Source: Hygrocybe punicea | Lineage: Eukaryota; Basidiomycota; Agaricomycetes; Agaricales; Hygrophoraceae | DNA length: 64,000 nucleotides | Direction of reading: 5' to 3' | Assembly: GCA_963556145.1 (NCBI GenBank) | Contig: OY744471.1 | Coordinates: 489,590 to 553,589 of the forward strand | Shown: one piece after another, positions 1 through 11,751 of the stretch | Numbering within the stretch: the stretch's first letter is position 1 | How the letters are laid out: each line of letters starts with the position of its first letter | Program-made: the position numbers and the translations under genes | The notes under the pieces: generated by a model | The model's input: the letters and a program-made list of their open reading frames with translations, nothing else | The model's database searches: none | Told to the model about the DNA's origin: nothing

Positions 1-145
1 AGGCTGGAAACTCCCAGTCCTGTTGGTGAAAAGTTTTCAAAGGTCTTCACGAAGGATGGTCATCGTTGGATGAACATTTAGCGGTGACATTCAAAAATAG
101 TGATATTCCATCCTATCAACCTTTGATTATCAATATCTAACTTCT

Positions 146-1480
146 ATGTCCTTAGACAAGGCAGGGGACAACGATGACCGTGACAACAGCAGTGACGATA
201 CGCCATCACACCGCTATGACAAAAGTGCTCCTTACGAACTTCAGACCGATGAGAACGGATGGCCCATCATTCCGGACGAGGAAACTCCAACCCTGACAAC
301 CCTACGTGATATGATTAGGTCAATCGTGACCGTGATGTATCGTGAGTGGTGAGCTGGTACATACACCCCCCATTGACCACTTATGCCAGGAAATACTGCC
401 CACAACACCACCTCCTCCATTCCATGGGGAACGATCGAAAGAACGACCCCCAATTACGTGGAAATGTCCTACCTTCCAACGAATGTGCAGCTCAAGGAGC
501 CCTGGAAAATGAGGCTCGACGATCTTCGAAAAATGCACAAACACTGGTTGGAGAGGCAGAAACAGGGCTTGCCTACATTCCGGTTTAAGTCCATCTTACA
601 AAGTGATCAACGACTGCAAAATGCATTCGTCAAGGCCAGAAAGGACAAACATTCCACTGCTGCATTGGCTGGGACGAGTGCGGTGAACAATGCAGAATCC
701 AGCGCTATGGGTGCACACCGACCAAAGGGGACTCACGGGGTGTCTTCAAAGTCCTACAGGCATCATGTGAAACAGAAGGCTGTTGCTAAGAAGACGTCCA
801 ATCGTGACAGACAAACCCAGTTGTCAATGAAGGGGAAGGGGAAGGGGAAGGAGAAGGAGAAGATGACCGAGACTGAAGACAACAGTAGCGAGTGCAGTTG
901 GAGTAGTGCTTCACCTGATGGCGACTCAAGTCCAGATGAAGAACAGAGAGGAAACTGAGAGGAGATTCCACAACAAGGTCAGAGGGACAAGGATCTCCAG
1001 CACAGACAGGAGGGCAACGCACAGCGAGAAGAGGCCAGGGCGGAGAGAGAGAGGGTCGAGAGAGAGAGGGTGGAAAGAGAGAAGGTTGAGAGAGACAGGG
1101 TGGAAAGAGAGAGGGTGGAAAGAGATAGGGAAGAGAGACAGAAGTTGGAAAGAGAAAGGGTGGAAAGAGAGAGGGTGGAAAGAGAGAGGTTGGAAAAAGA
1201 GATGGAAGAGAGACGGAAGGTGGAAAGAGAAAGGGCGGAAAGCGTGAGGGCGGAAAGAGAGAGGGTGGAAAGAGACAGGTTGGCAAGCGACAGGGCAGAA
1301 TGAGACAGGGCAAACAGGGAAAGAGTGGAACAAGAGAGTGTGGAACTAGAGAGAATAGAGCGAGAGAGGGTGGCAAGAGACATGGCAGAAAAATTGCTGG
1401 CTGAACAAGCGCAGGCTGAAGCAGCACGGCGCTCTGGGAGATCTCATGGCGGCAGAAAACCCAAGCAAAATGATAGGTGA
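146..1480 (+). pseudogene. Coiled-coil Glu/Arg-rich hypothetical protein, transposon-associated, decayed
   Basis: The start is the ATG at 146. A first exon ends at 341, an intron runs 342-389 (GTGAGT..CCAG), and exon 2 reads in one frame to the TGA at 1478. The N-terminal third is mixed sequence (NGWPIIP, then a segment around VPWG-like SIPWGTIERT). A basic, Ser-rich linker follows, then about 130 residues of ERERVERD-type repeats that should form a long coiled coil. Two TGA codons interrupt the same frame at 956-958 and 1301-1303, and coding-like sequence continues across both. I recall the N-terminal pattern from uncharacterised basidiomycete proteins in transposon-rich regions; this is recollection, not a search. 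No function can be given. It is the first of six transposon-type genes in the left 19 kb. Positions 1-145 hold nothing I recognise. Confidence 0.5.
1036..1300 (+). repeat. Purine-rich GGAAAGAGAGAGGGT tandem repeat
   Basis: Imperfect 15-18 bp units of GTGGAAAGAGAGAG type encode the ERERVE heptad-like repeats of the surrounding gene. The opposite strand shows long pyrimidine ORFs that are only shadows of this repeat. Confidence 0.8.
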
Positions 1481-1869
1481 AGCAATTTTATTTCCCTTGC
1501 TGTCTTTGCTCCTCACCATATACGTATACAGCAGCAACCAACCTGTGCAAAGATCTACACGGCATAAGTAGGCCAAACCGTGCTAATATGGTTAACCGTC
1601 CTGTATCAGCCTGTCTATAGAAAGACTACATAATTGTCCTTATGTGTTGCATAGTGTGCTTTGAGCTAGTTGAATTGTGGTGAATGTCACCAACCAGCCC
1701 GAACACATGCTCGACTTGGCTTGGCCTGGGTCATTCAGATTCCTCAATGCAGTCCAAAATGGTAAAGTCCCAGGATGATATATACACAAGTACTGGGCAG
1801 GGAAACATCAACCTGGCTACTTACGATGCCGTTTCGGGTCTATGGGGAGTATCGGTGAATCTGGATGCA
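1481..1869. other. Intergenic, no gene seen
   Basis: This lies between two convergent genes. It contains only short unconvincing ORFs and no repeat I could recognise. Confidence 0.5.
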
Positions 1870-4800
1870 TCATGATGAGTGTTTGTTCATTGTGGGCAAC
1901 AAAATGATCATACCGTCATCATTATCTGTGGAAGGTTCCCTCGGACGTTTGACAGGTGGGGGTGAGCGTGGGGGTGAGGGTGTTTCAATATAGGCAAACA
2001 AAGGTTGGCCACCCACACTGGCCTCCTCTGTGTCACTCCCAGCGGAAATGTCCATGCGATCGTCATCATCCTCATCCTCATCCTCACTACCCTTGGCATC
2101 ACGATCATCACCTGGCCTGGCCTCCTCCCCCTCCCCACCTTCCTCACCTTCCTCCCCCTCCTCACCTTTCTCCCCTTCCTCCCCTTCCTCGCCTTCCTCC
2201 CCCTCCTCACCTTCCTCGCCTTCCTCGCCTTCCTCCCCCTCCTCACCTTCCTTGCCTTCCTTGCCTTCCTCCCCCTCCTCACCTTCCTCACCTCCCTCGC
2301 CTTCCTCACCTTCCTCACCTTCCTCCCCCTCCTCACTTTGCACACCCTCCTCCTCCGCAACACCTGCCACACCCTCCCCCTGCTCACTTTCCTCATCTTC
2401 CTCCTCCTCCTCAACATCCACACCCTCACCTACAGCACCATCTGAATTTTGCACCTGACCCGTTGCCATGTCCTGACTTTCCACACCTTTCCCCTTTGCG
2501 CTATCTGAATCTCCCCCCTGTTTGGGGGGATTTGCCTCATCGTTTCCCATATCTCCATCAGTAGTTGCATCGGGTACCGGCAGAATCCGGTGAGAAGGAA
2601 AGTCTATGTATTCAACAAGAATCGGACTGAAGGGTTCCACAGGTCGCCTCCGTATGTGTAGTTTTGGCCCGGTCCAGAAAAATTCCACCGGTGGACTCTG
2701 CAGGAGCTCGTTAAGCTTGGGGAACAAATCTGGCCAATCATTCTCGAAATATCGGTGGACCGCCAGCTTGACAGCTTTTGCTGTGCAATATGGGGGTGCC
2801 TTCACAACCCCATCCTTGTCCAATTTATACCCAACAATTGCTGCAGACAACTCCAGGAGACTGCGTTTAAAAATGTATGAGGAACTGATCCAGTGGTCTT
2901 CCATCAAGACCACGAAATGTTCCACAAACCATGTTTGGAAACATCTATATCTGCACTGGGCAATATTCTGCTCCTCGCAAATGTCAGCCATCATGGTGTG
3001 GTTGTAGAACGTCCTGTTAATGATATCGGCAAGCTCGATAAGATTTCCTACCATCACCACGTCGAGGAAGCCATCTTCAGTTGCAATATCAGGGATATGA
3101 GACCTTGTGAAAGCAGTCGCTGTGGAGAGAGCATTTAGCATTGGGGCAAATTGAAAAAATTGTCCAAAGTAGCTCACATGATGATTCATGGTTTCCCATG
3201 AAGTAGTCAATCCACACCGTCAGAAGTCGCCGCAGAAATGTGCGTGTCACATTGTGCTCTGCGTTTGTGATGGAATGACTCATCACGAACGTATGGATAA
3301 TCCCATAACAGGTATCCCGTATAGTCGACGTCGCATAGAGATGACACCCATTCACAATGGAGTGCTCCACACCTAGGACATAATGCGGGGTGCAAATGTA
3401 ACTGTGTGTTTCAGCATACATCCGAGTCGTCACAGAATATATTCCCACTTACAGCACTGAACCCTTCGTGAGCAGTACTCCTTCTGCTTCCCACAAGCCT
3501 TTCCCACTATGTTTGCTCGGCTGCCACTCCTGAGGATAGGCCTTGTTAGTGGCAAGATTGCCAGCTTTGCGATCCCATTCAATGTCCCTTCGAGGCCTCA
3601 TCAGGACCCAGTACTTTGCGCCAGTCCTGACAATAACCACCGTGCCAAAGCCATCATCGTCTACGTGTGTCCAAAAAATGGCATGAGCTGTCGCCACCGT
3701 TCCCCAAGCCAAATCGTCGTTCAAAGGCTGCTCACGGATAAACCCCCGTCAGCCACGGGTTTCATGCCAAGCAACCTCAGATGACGCAAGCGACCTTTTC
3801 CCATATAGACAGGTAAATGATATGTTCCATGTTCGAAACCCGGTCACTCACCGAAACTTTGGAGGTGGGTCCAATGTCATATGACCCATAGGAAGGTCAA
3901 GGAAGTTGAAAACCCTTTCATTGTCGGGGTGAATCGAAACTTGATATAATGTTTCCAATGTGCCAGGTTTGTTCATATTCTTGATGTCAGCCACTAATCG
4001 CAATTTGGCGACTAACCAAGGCAGGTCAATATTCATGCCCAAATGGTGACCCAGCAACGTACCTTGCACTGAACGAATGGAGGACAAAGACCCCAAAGAC
4101 TCCAAACCTTCCCTATCAAATTCCACCGTCTCTACAGGGGAATTGAGGACAAGGATGTGACGATGATGAAATATTCCTTGAATTGTGGCAGCATCCATCG
4201 ACTTGAAGGTGTTCCATTCCACCACAAAGACACACGATGCTTGAGGATCGTATGTTTGTTCTCGTGCGCTAGGCAACCGATGTGGAGGAAGCCCATCAAC
4301 ATAGGTCGATCAGACCAGGTCATACGTCTCCCACAACAATGCATGTTCCACTTTTGCCTGTATCAAGAATAGTCAATGATGAAGCGGTACAAAAAATCAA
4401 ACATCAACATACAACCACAGATGGTGAATAGTGCACATGCTGAATGGGTTCATGGAGGGGGTCGCCATCATACAAGGTGAGATGAATGCCCTCTGCTGCT
4501 CTCTTGTGTGAATCATGAGCGGCATGTTATTGAACAACAGGACACAAACCATGGGCACTGGACGGCTGAGTAAATCCGGTTCTCCATAATCCTGTCGAAA
4601 GATTTGCTGTTAACAAATGACATACATCTTCTGTAATAACTCACATCTCCGGTAAGGTCAATAATGATGTTGACTTTCTCTGGCATCTTCTTGTAGTCAT
4701 CCTCATCCTCATCCTCATCCTCACGATCATTACGTTTCTTCGACTTGGGATGACTTCTTGTCGACAGGCCAGTTGAGCTCCTCTTCTTCTGATATGACTT

Positions 4801-5427
4801 CCCAGGTGCAACCACAATTTTTTTTGCTATTGGCTTCCCCTTGCCTTTGGCTGAATCACCGCCCTGGCCCAATAATTTCGCCTGGCTCCTTGTCAACATG
4901 GAGCCCTGTCCAGCTGTTTGAGCTGCTTTCGATTTTCCACTCCCCTTCTTCCTGGCAATTTTCAAAAGAAGTGGTTTGTCATCGCTGGACACAGGCTTTC
5001 CGTCTGCCGACTTCTCATTCTCCGCCTTGTTTTCCTGAGGTCCTTTGCCATCCGCTGGTTTTGATTCAATGGTTAGCTGACTTGTGGAGTTCGCAAGATC
5101 CTGCACTTGGGCATCTTGGGATAACCATCTTGTGTGAGTCCTGGTGATAAGTAATATATAGAAGCATTGGACAATCATACTGTCGAAACAAAACCAACTG
5201 AGGTCCTGCTTGTCTTCCTGGAAACTTTCTTCCAACAGGTCATATTCCCGGAGGAATTCAGGGTGGGTGTATCCACCTGAATTCCATGCTGGGAAACCTA
5301 CTTTGTAGCGGGCCTGGTGGCGTTGATCCCAACCAGCCAGGCAGGTTTTGCCTACATTTGGCATCCTTCTTTTGCTGATAACGTACCCCAACAGGTTTGT
5401 GTTAAAATTCAATGCTGCATGATTCAC
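1870..5427 (-). pseudogene. JmjC/cupin-like Fe(II) dioxygenase, decayed
   Basis: Several exons on the minus strand join into one JmjC-like protein. The order is: an N-terminal region; a basic linker ending IIIDLTGD; a central part; an HVD motif (His codon 3665-3667, Asp 3659-3661) in FWTHVDDDGFGT with GAKYWVL after it; then PHYVLGVEHSIVNG..LYATSTIRDTCYGIIHTF carrying the probable distal His; a helical region; and a very acidic EEGEEGE tail. Introns 3402-3452 and 3120-3177 join in phase with consensus ends. In-frame TGA codons lie at 4310-4312 and 3749-3751. HxD...H is the Fe(II) site of 2-oxoglutarate dioxygenases; histone or other demethylation is possible but unproven. The true start is unclear, since 5427 is a GTG and an upstream exon is likely. 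It is divergent from the TET/JBP gene across about 310 bp. Confidence 0.68.
2105..2340 (-). repeat. GAGGAAGG-type repeat encoding the acidic tail
   Basis: CCTTCCTC/CCCCTCCTCAC units on the plus strand read as EEGEEGKEGE on the minus strand and form the C-terminal acidic tract of the JmjC-like gene. Plus-strand Pro/Leu/Ser ORFs here are shadows. Confidence 0.85.
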
Positions 5428-5522
5428 TTATCTCGGCATTCTTAATTACGGATTTGTTTCTTTTTGCTTGATTTTTCTTTGTTTCAGAAAAATTTTACTT
5501 CGCAGGTTTCAATCTTTTCACG

Positions 5523-5579
5523 TCAATCTGTCTTGATCAACAAGGAGAGAGCTTCTCCTTTGAGATCAAGACAGATTGA
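5523..5579. repeat. 57-bp hairpin in the divergent intergenic region
   Basis: The 16-bp arms TCAATCTGTCTTGATC and GATCAAGACAGATTGA are perfect. A second inner pair AAGGAGA/TCTCCTT sits between them. It lies between the JmjC-like gene (minus) and the TET/JBP gene (plus), where a shared promoter would be expected. It could be regulatory or a small foldback insertion. Confidence 0.8.
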
Positions 5580-5742
5580 TAATGGTTTCCTTGTCTACCT
5601 TTCCTCATTTTTGACTTCGAATATTATCGCATTATATTACAGTTGCCTTGTATGTATATCAAAATCGTCCGCTGAGACTATTATTGCCATTTGGCACATT
5701 TAACCATAACCTTAAGTCAACCATAAATGCCTCGAGGCTGCC

Positions 5743-7344
5743 ATGCACAATGCGCTGGTATTTTCTCTTTCTCACCACACCATGTATGCCGACAGACTCC
5801 CCTTGCCCACTCCCAAAGATACATCCAATGAATATTTGTCTGAAGATTTGTATAATGACGACAAGAACAAGATTGAGGGCGGTTCCATCCCCATCAAGAA
5901 GAAACACATGTGGAACCAGCTGTGACAGACACTTTCAAACACCACTTCATATTATAGGAAGAGAGGTATGCGTTTGCCAAAAACTCCTGCAGAGGAAAAC
6001 AACCGGCTGAGGTGAGATCCGTGCTGTTTCAATGGCACATCTGATGTCTTGTGTAGGTCTTGCCTAATGATGTTGAGGGACCAGCTGCCACTCAGCAGTG
6101 ATTTGGGTCAACCGGTCTCTGAGGCTGAACTGGAGAGAGTTCTCCTTACTGTAGCAGCTGCGATCTTAAACCCCAGTATGTGACGGTCAATAAATTCATT
6201 AAGCAGGAACCAATGAATTTCGTGAAAGTAATGGTGCCCCTGGATGCCAATGGACTTGCAAATCGAGTCAAGAATATCAAAGAAGCATCTGTCGCTGACA
6301 ATAAACATTTCCTCAAATTTTTCGAGATGATTCGTATTGGACATGTGAATGAACCAGCGACGGTGGTCGACATACATGGTTCTATTTTGGTCTGGTATCT
6401 ACCTGATATTTTGACTCAAACTCGTGTAGTAAGTCCCCTACATCTCAGGATGGCTGATTCCTGACTGGTACTCACTGTGGCACTCACTGTGGAAAACAGG
6501 AGGAATTGAATATGAGTACAGAAATGATCACAGAAATGCTCGCGGTTTCCTATGCAGACTTGGTCAAAAAACTGGAGAAAGGGCAAGGTCTCTCTTGGAG
6601 AAAAGACCCTGATTTGTTCTTTCCACCTACGAATCCACGCTTTCACCCAGGGTCTGTGGACTTTTCAGCAGCATGGTTCGCTCAGGGTAGAGAGGTAGCT
6701 AAAATGTTCGGTCATCTATTCAGAATGAGTTCCTTGACATTCTTTGTTTTCAGCGGCTGAACGACCGGTTAATCACTTCCACGACACTCTGAAACTATGA
6801 AGCTACCATGTGGATGGCTGCGGTCCAACCCAGCGAGACCATCCTGAACGAAATTACAGCATTGACTCATCGTGCATTGTACAAGGCAGGGCTCATGGTG
6901 TTGACAAAAATCGCAAGGAATGACAGGCTTGACAAAGTCGACACACACAAGAATGCTGAAGAATGGCCGTCAGTTTACACTGGCATCGGTGTAATCGTGA
7001 ACAGGCTTACCACTCGTCACCGAGATTCTGGTGGGTGTCCAGAATGGTATGATTCGCTCGCAAGCTGTGGGATGCATACCAAAGCGGAGCTCGCCATCCC
7101 CGAAATAGGTGCTACCTTCTCTTACTTGCCTGGCACCATCATAGAAATCTGCGGAAAAGTTCTCAGTCACAATGTAGATGGATGGGAGGGTGGCGAACGG
7201 ATATGCATGGCCCATTACATGAGGAACATGGTACATGATCGTCTTGAGATAGACAAGCCAATCTGGAGCAGACACAATGTGTTTGCAAGGGAGATGAATG
7301 CAAACTTTCGGGCCTCACAGGGCTGGAGTTGGCCAACTATATGA
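5743..7344 (+). pseudogene. TET/JBP-family 2-oxoglutarate/Fe(II) dioxygenase, one in-frame stop
   Basis: The fungal TET/JBP pattern is clear. LPDILTQTR ends an exon at 6425. The next exon, 6500-6694, carries LSWRKDPDLFF and PGSVDFSAAWF. The exon 6754-7344 contains HRDSGGCPEWYD (His 7018-7020, Asp 7024-7026: the HxD iron motif), then LPGTIIEICGKVLSHNV (distal His 7168-7170) and GERICMAHYMR, whose Arg (codon 7198-7200) is the likely 2-oxoglutarate ligand. Such enzymes oxidise 5-methylcytosine or thymine in DNA. In basidiomycetes they are expanded and linked to KDZ transposons (Iyer and colleagues, 2014). Introns 6426-6499 and 6695-6753 join in phase. A TGA at 6790-6792 lies in frame upstream of the catalytic core. 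The 5' exons before about 6180 are tentative. The catalytic residues are intact, so read-through or a missed intron would leave a plausible enzyme. Confidence 0.75.
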
Positions 7345-7570
7345 ATAAATAATTTTGTATCGAAAACTACCACATTTCCCAGCATAACGACTTTGTACAA
7401 TTACTGTCAACACTTGAATCTGGATGTCATGTGATCCCAACTGGCAGTTAGCCACTCCAACACGTGATCACCATAAACGGTGACGCGTCCTTTTTTTCTT
7501 TCACCTTTTGCCCATCATCACTGAGCTTAGCCTCTCCTCTGGAACTGTTCTGAAATTTTATATTTTACAA

Positions 7571-9098
7571 ATGTCATCATCTTCCAGCACCTCCCAACCC
7601 TCGTCTTGCCCTCCAGATGCTTCTGGGATATCTGGCTGTCTATTCCGGAGCCAGAATGTGTTCCAGGATTTCCCTTGGGTCAATGGCACACCACTCTCTG
7701 AAGACTCTCTTGAGAAGGCGATCATTACCCTGATAGGCAATCAGACTGCCCTAGGCAACACACCATCCACCTTAGCAGTCATGGTGAATCGGCTTCTACA
7801 GTTGTACAAGGACACTAATTTTCTGTTAGGCCCTAGCGAAGCAATTAGATCATGCAAATCCCCTGGGTGACCTCTCGAGTCAAACACCAGGTGTTCAAGA
7901 ATACCTGTCGGCTGATGGCTCTGCAATGCGTGATGTCGTGAGGTGGAATAACTCATACTGAAACGACCTCCTATTAGCGGCCCACTCAATCCTTCGCTAT
8001 ACCTTGCTGGATAAGCTCATGGATGCTGTTGGGTTGCCCCGTTATCCAAGTTTCAAAGTAATTGGGCAGTCTGCCAAACCGGAGATGAGCGAGAAATTCA
8101 CAAAGGCAAGTTCGCTATTCACATTGACATGATGTTTTACAACGATCTTGCAGCTTTACAAAAGCCTCAAAGATTGGAGTAAGCCAATCATGAAACTTCG
8201 TACCATGTGCAAACGTATAATGATTATGGAACCTGCCCAAGAGGTGGATGGTGTTTCAGCTGTGGCTCTGCAGCAGAAATTGCCATCCAGCATGGACAGC
8301 ATCCCCATCTTTGCAGTCGCACTCCCTGAAAACTTGTCACCGGCCCAAAAAGAGGTAGAAATGAGCCTCCGGATGCTTTACCGTGCATCGGTCAACCTCA
8401 AATCTTCAGAAATCAACCAGGTCCTCCTCAATATGGAGCTTCTGGCATATGCTTTTGCTTGGTTTGGTCAGGTATGTGATGAATCTTCGACGACAATTAT
8501 GTTAAACATATTTATGCAAACAGGGCAACTCTTATGTCAACTGTGAGTTCACAACGTGGGTGGAGGCATTACAGAGGTTGGACTTATATTATAATCACAT
8601 AAACATTTTTGCCAAATAAATATCTCTGCCTGGATTCAGGAAATCAAAGGGCATTGGTCTACTGTTGCAAGACTCATTTCTCGACTCCCTCACCAAGAAA
8701 TCTTTTGGAGGAATGATATATGAGCAGATGAGAAACCTGTTTCACATGAGCCTCACCCTCTCACCCATCCTAGCTCTTCTCCCACGACGCTTCAATCACG
8801 AGATTCACTCACGGCCATCTCTCTTGGCAGTAAGTGCATTACCTGTGTCGTGGTTGATATAAATAATAACAAATAGGTCACGTTTGCCTTGGGTAATGCA
8901 CGGCCTCCATTCCTTGCTGCCACCGAGAGGGCCCTTTGGAGGGCCATTACACGAATATGTTTAGGATCTTCGGCGATGGAGGAGTTAAATCTAGCACTCA
9001 TTTCTAAGGACCGGCCACCGACGGTTTGGCATACTGAGATGCCGAATGGTATGATGGTGAAGGGGGTAAAATGTGAGCCATGGGGCACATCGGGATGA
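7571..9098 (+). pseudogene. Unknown multi-exon gene of the KDZ-type island, decayed
   Basis: ATG at 7571 begins a Ser-rich N-terminus. Conserved-looking blocks follow: NGTPLSEDSLEKAIITLIGN, a block ending ILRYTLLDKLMDAVGLPRYP, then LYKSLKDWSKPIMKLRTMCK, then MSLRMLYRASVNLKSSEINQ with NMELLAYAFAWFGQ ending at an intron near 8470, and finally VTFALGNARPPFLAATERALW to about 9098. One TGA at 7959-7961 lies in frame, and the blocks need at least one frame change near 7860. Composition resembles a helical protein; I do not recognise the family. It sits head to tail after the TET/JBP gene with 226 bp between them and may be cargo of the same element. Confidence 0.45.
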
Positions 9099-9283
9099 AG
9101 TACTCACTTGTCATATTGAACACACAGATCACTCACCTGTGTCAACGGAAAGACCGGCCACCTAGAAAACTACTTTGAAGAATAAGGGGTAAAATGTGAG
9201 CAACGGGGCATGTAGGAATGACGTACTCACTTGTAATAATGTACACACACACATAGCACTCACCTGTGTCAACGGAGACAACG
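9061..9283. repeat. Diverged direct duplication, two units of about 95 bp
   Basis: A unit beginning GGGGTAAAATGTGAGC and ending ACTCACCTGTGTCAACGG occurs at about 9061-9155 and again at about 9185-9283, with substitutions and small indels. Confidence 0.75.
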
Positions 9284-9363
9284 GCGGCATAGATAACTCC
9301 TGTGAACAATGAGGCAAACACTAGAAACACTCACATTGCTGGTGAGGGCACGAGAAAGGGTGG

Positions 9364-9420
9364 TCCATACCAGAATACCCCATTGTTGCCTGGCACAACA
9401 ATTGGGGATTCTGGTATGGA
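9364..9420. repeat. 57-bp near-perfect hairpin
   Basis: TCCATACCAGAATACCCCA... pairs with ...TGGGGATTCTGGTATGGA around a loop of a few bases, interrupted only by small mismatches near the loop. No gene assigned. Confidence 0.75.
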
Positions 9421-9980
9421 TGATGAGAAGGGGATGCAAGATGAAAAAAAAAATTTAAACAGCGACCGATGTTTGTTTGTATACACATGACCAATGCATT
9501 TTGTTGAAATCACGTGGGGTCATCACATGAGGTGATGGTCACATTTGTGACTGTGACGTTCAGCTGCTAAATCGTGGCGTTGACAATAAATGTTGGGACA
9601 TACAGGAGACAGCTAATTAAAGCTGTTTCCCCAATATGTTTGTCATTGTGGAGAACAAAACTGATACAATTTTGCCACTATTAGCTGCCATACTGTTAGA
9701 CAACATTATAGTTTACCACACGTTCGGACATAGCACAATGTCACAAACAATTTCAATATTTGAGGGACATCTAAATCTCGTATGATTGCAAAAATTGTTC
9801 ATACATCTCCTGTGACCTTAAACAACAGGTTGCTTTTGTAACGATAAATTCGAATTCACAGTGCATATATTGCTCAACCTGATCATTAAAAGTTAAGACC
9901 GGAGCGTTCAGAGCATGCGAAGCTCACCTAATGTGTTGGTGAGCGGAAAAGTCCATGGAGATATGAGCATCTCCGCCCGC
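9421..9980. other. AT-rich stretch without a gene
   Basis: Short ORFs only. I see no conserved protein and no tandem repeat. Confidence 0.5.
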
Positions 9981-10763
9981 TGTAGAGGGTCCTCGACCCT
10001 CTGAGGCCGTAACATCGATATCTAGCGAATCCGCTCGAACCCGACGTCTCTAGCAATCTACGCTCGAACCCGACGCAACCCGATGCATACCGACTAGCAC
10101 GGCCGCTCACGTACATGGTCGGTCTATCTCCTAAACTCGTGGAACTTCAAATATCAAAGATAGATCTCATCGGACTGGGATCCCGACATCGGACTTGCCT
10201 TATTCACGCCTAGCGTCTCCCTTATGGGGATATAGTAAAGTATTTTGCATCTTTTACGGTTTTTATATCTTCCACCCATTTTCCCTGTCATCGTCGCCTC
10301 GCAACGCTCTTCCTACTTCCCCATTTTTATTCTCCTTTGTTTCCTCTCATCGGCCGAGGACTCTCGTCCGAATCTAGGTACAGAAATTTGTATTATAAAA
10401 ACGGTGCCCAAGCGCCGTCTCAAAATAAGAAACCAGTTCCCTCGTTTCCTCTCTCTGAGAATTAGTCTCTCAGTAAAATCCATCGCACATACTACTCGTC
10501 GGTTTCCTCGACGCTCTCCCCATCCTTCTACCGTCTTAATCTCTACGTTTCTCGTCACCCGACACCCGACCCGCCGTACCCGACATCGTCGGCTTCGTCG
10601 GCTTCGACCGGTCTCGATAGATTTCAGTAGTTTACTCGGTGGCTTCTTACCTTTTATATCCTATTATCTTACTGAAGCTTGTTAGACTATTCCTAGTCAC
10701 TTCTACGCTGACCCCACAGGCCTAGGATTATTATTCCACAGCCACCCTGACCTCGCCTTTACA
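9981..10763 (+). mobile_element. Solo LTR-like repeat, about 783 bp
   Basis: The sequence begins TGTAGAGGGTC and ends TTTACA (TG..CA). It aligns, diverged, to the two halves of another copy at 20943-21059 and 23747-24517, including the ATCTCATCGGACT block and a TATAAAAACGGT box near 10393 (ACTATAAAAATGGT in the other copy) that could be the LTR promoter. CCGC occurs on both sides, consistent with a 4-bp target duplication. No internal coding region is attached, so a solo LTR is the simplest reading. Confidence 0.6.
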
Positions 10764-11751
10764 CCGCACCACGTATTCGTTGCCTGCCGCCGCTCAGGCA
10801 CATTTCGTCTGCATGGCACACGTCTCCCGTTGGCACGTCTTGTGGCCATATCGCAGAATATCGTTCGGGTGGTGTGGTGGCCACAAGAAAATACGTGGAT
10901 GGATTTAATGCACATGCTATGAAACAGAAGAAAACTGATCAGACACAGTGCACAGCAGGTTAACTTTTAGTCAATCAAGCTGCAGCAACATACCTTGCAA
11001 TCAATGTGGTCTGTCGTACACGATATTGTTGATGACTGAGCAATGAATGGCCAAATCGGGACTGCATGAAATAGGCGCATGAATTGGTTCTACAATGACT
11101 TGTATGACTATGCAACAAATAGTGCAGTCTGTGTGGAAGCACTTTGACATGCACCTAGCCTGGCTAATCTCCAGTCGCAAACTCCCTTCATGACTTGAAT
11201 ATGGTTTGTGTGACTTTACATCTCAATGTCATGCATGGTCACACCTGTGACCATCACGTCTGGGCACCCAGATGTGACATCACACCTGTGACAGTTACCA
11301 TTGCTAAGGCGTGACTGGTCACATGTGTGATCTCAACACCTTGAACTTCAACCATCATGTGGGTCATGAAAATTTTGCGACATTCCTCAAAAGATGCCAT
11401 CGCTCTCCCTTCCCATCCTATTTGCGATGTCAGGCCATACCAGTTATCACAAAGTCAAGGATGGGACTTCCTGGGCTATGTTTGAATGTTCTGGGTCAAG
11501 GTAATCCTCCACACAGTCCACAACCACCACTTACCGCATCCACAAGTGTCAAATGCACCATCGCGGGTGAATCCTCCATCCTGCTAACGATTTGGGTGGA
11601 ACGTGACGTCCAAAATTGTCAGGCGAGTTGCATTATACATATCCTCCCCAGCATATCCTGAGGGAAGTCATTAGGTGACAAAACCCAATGCCGAGGACAA
11701 CCATGGATTGGTGTTCAATTTGTTTGCATCACGTCCTATGGACAACGCCTC
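10764..11751. other. No convincing gene
   Basis: Contains short palindromic GGTCACA/TGTGACC patches near 11230-11330 and short ORFs. The N-terminal exons of the downstream protease gene may lie here, but I cannot place them. Confidence 0.4.

Noticed and set aside
786..1427. 213-codon minus-strand ORF, Pro/Ser/Leu/Phe-rich
   Set aside because: It is the complement of the purine-rich coiled-coil repeat; the plus-strand frame is the real one.
1956..2564. Three overlapping plus-strand ORFs, Pro/His-, Leu/Thr- and Ser/Pro-rich
   Set aside because: Shadows of the GAGGAAGG repeat encoding the acidic tail of the minus-strand JmjC-like gene.
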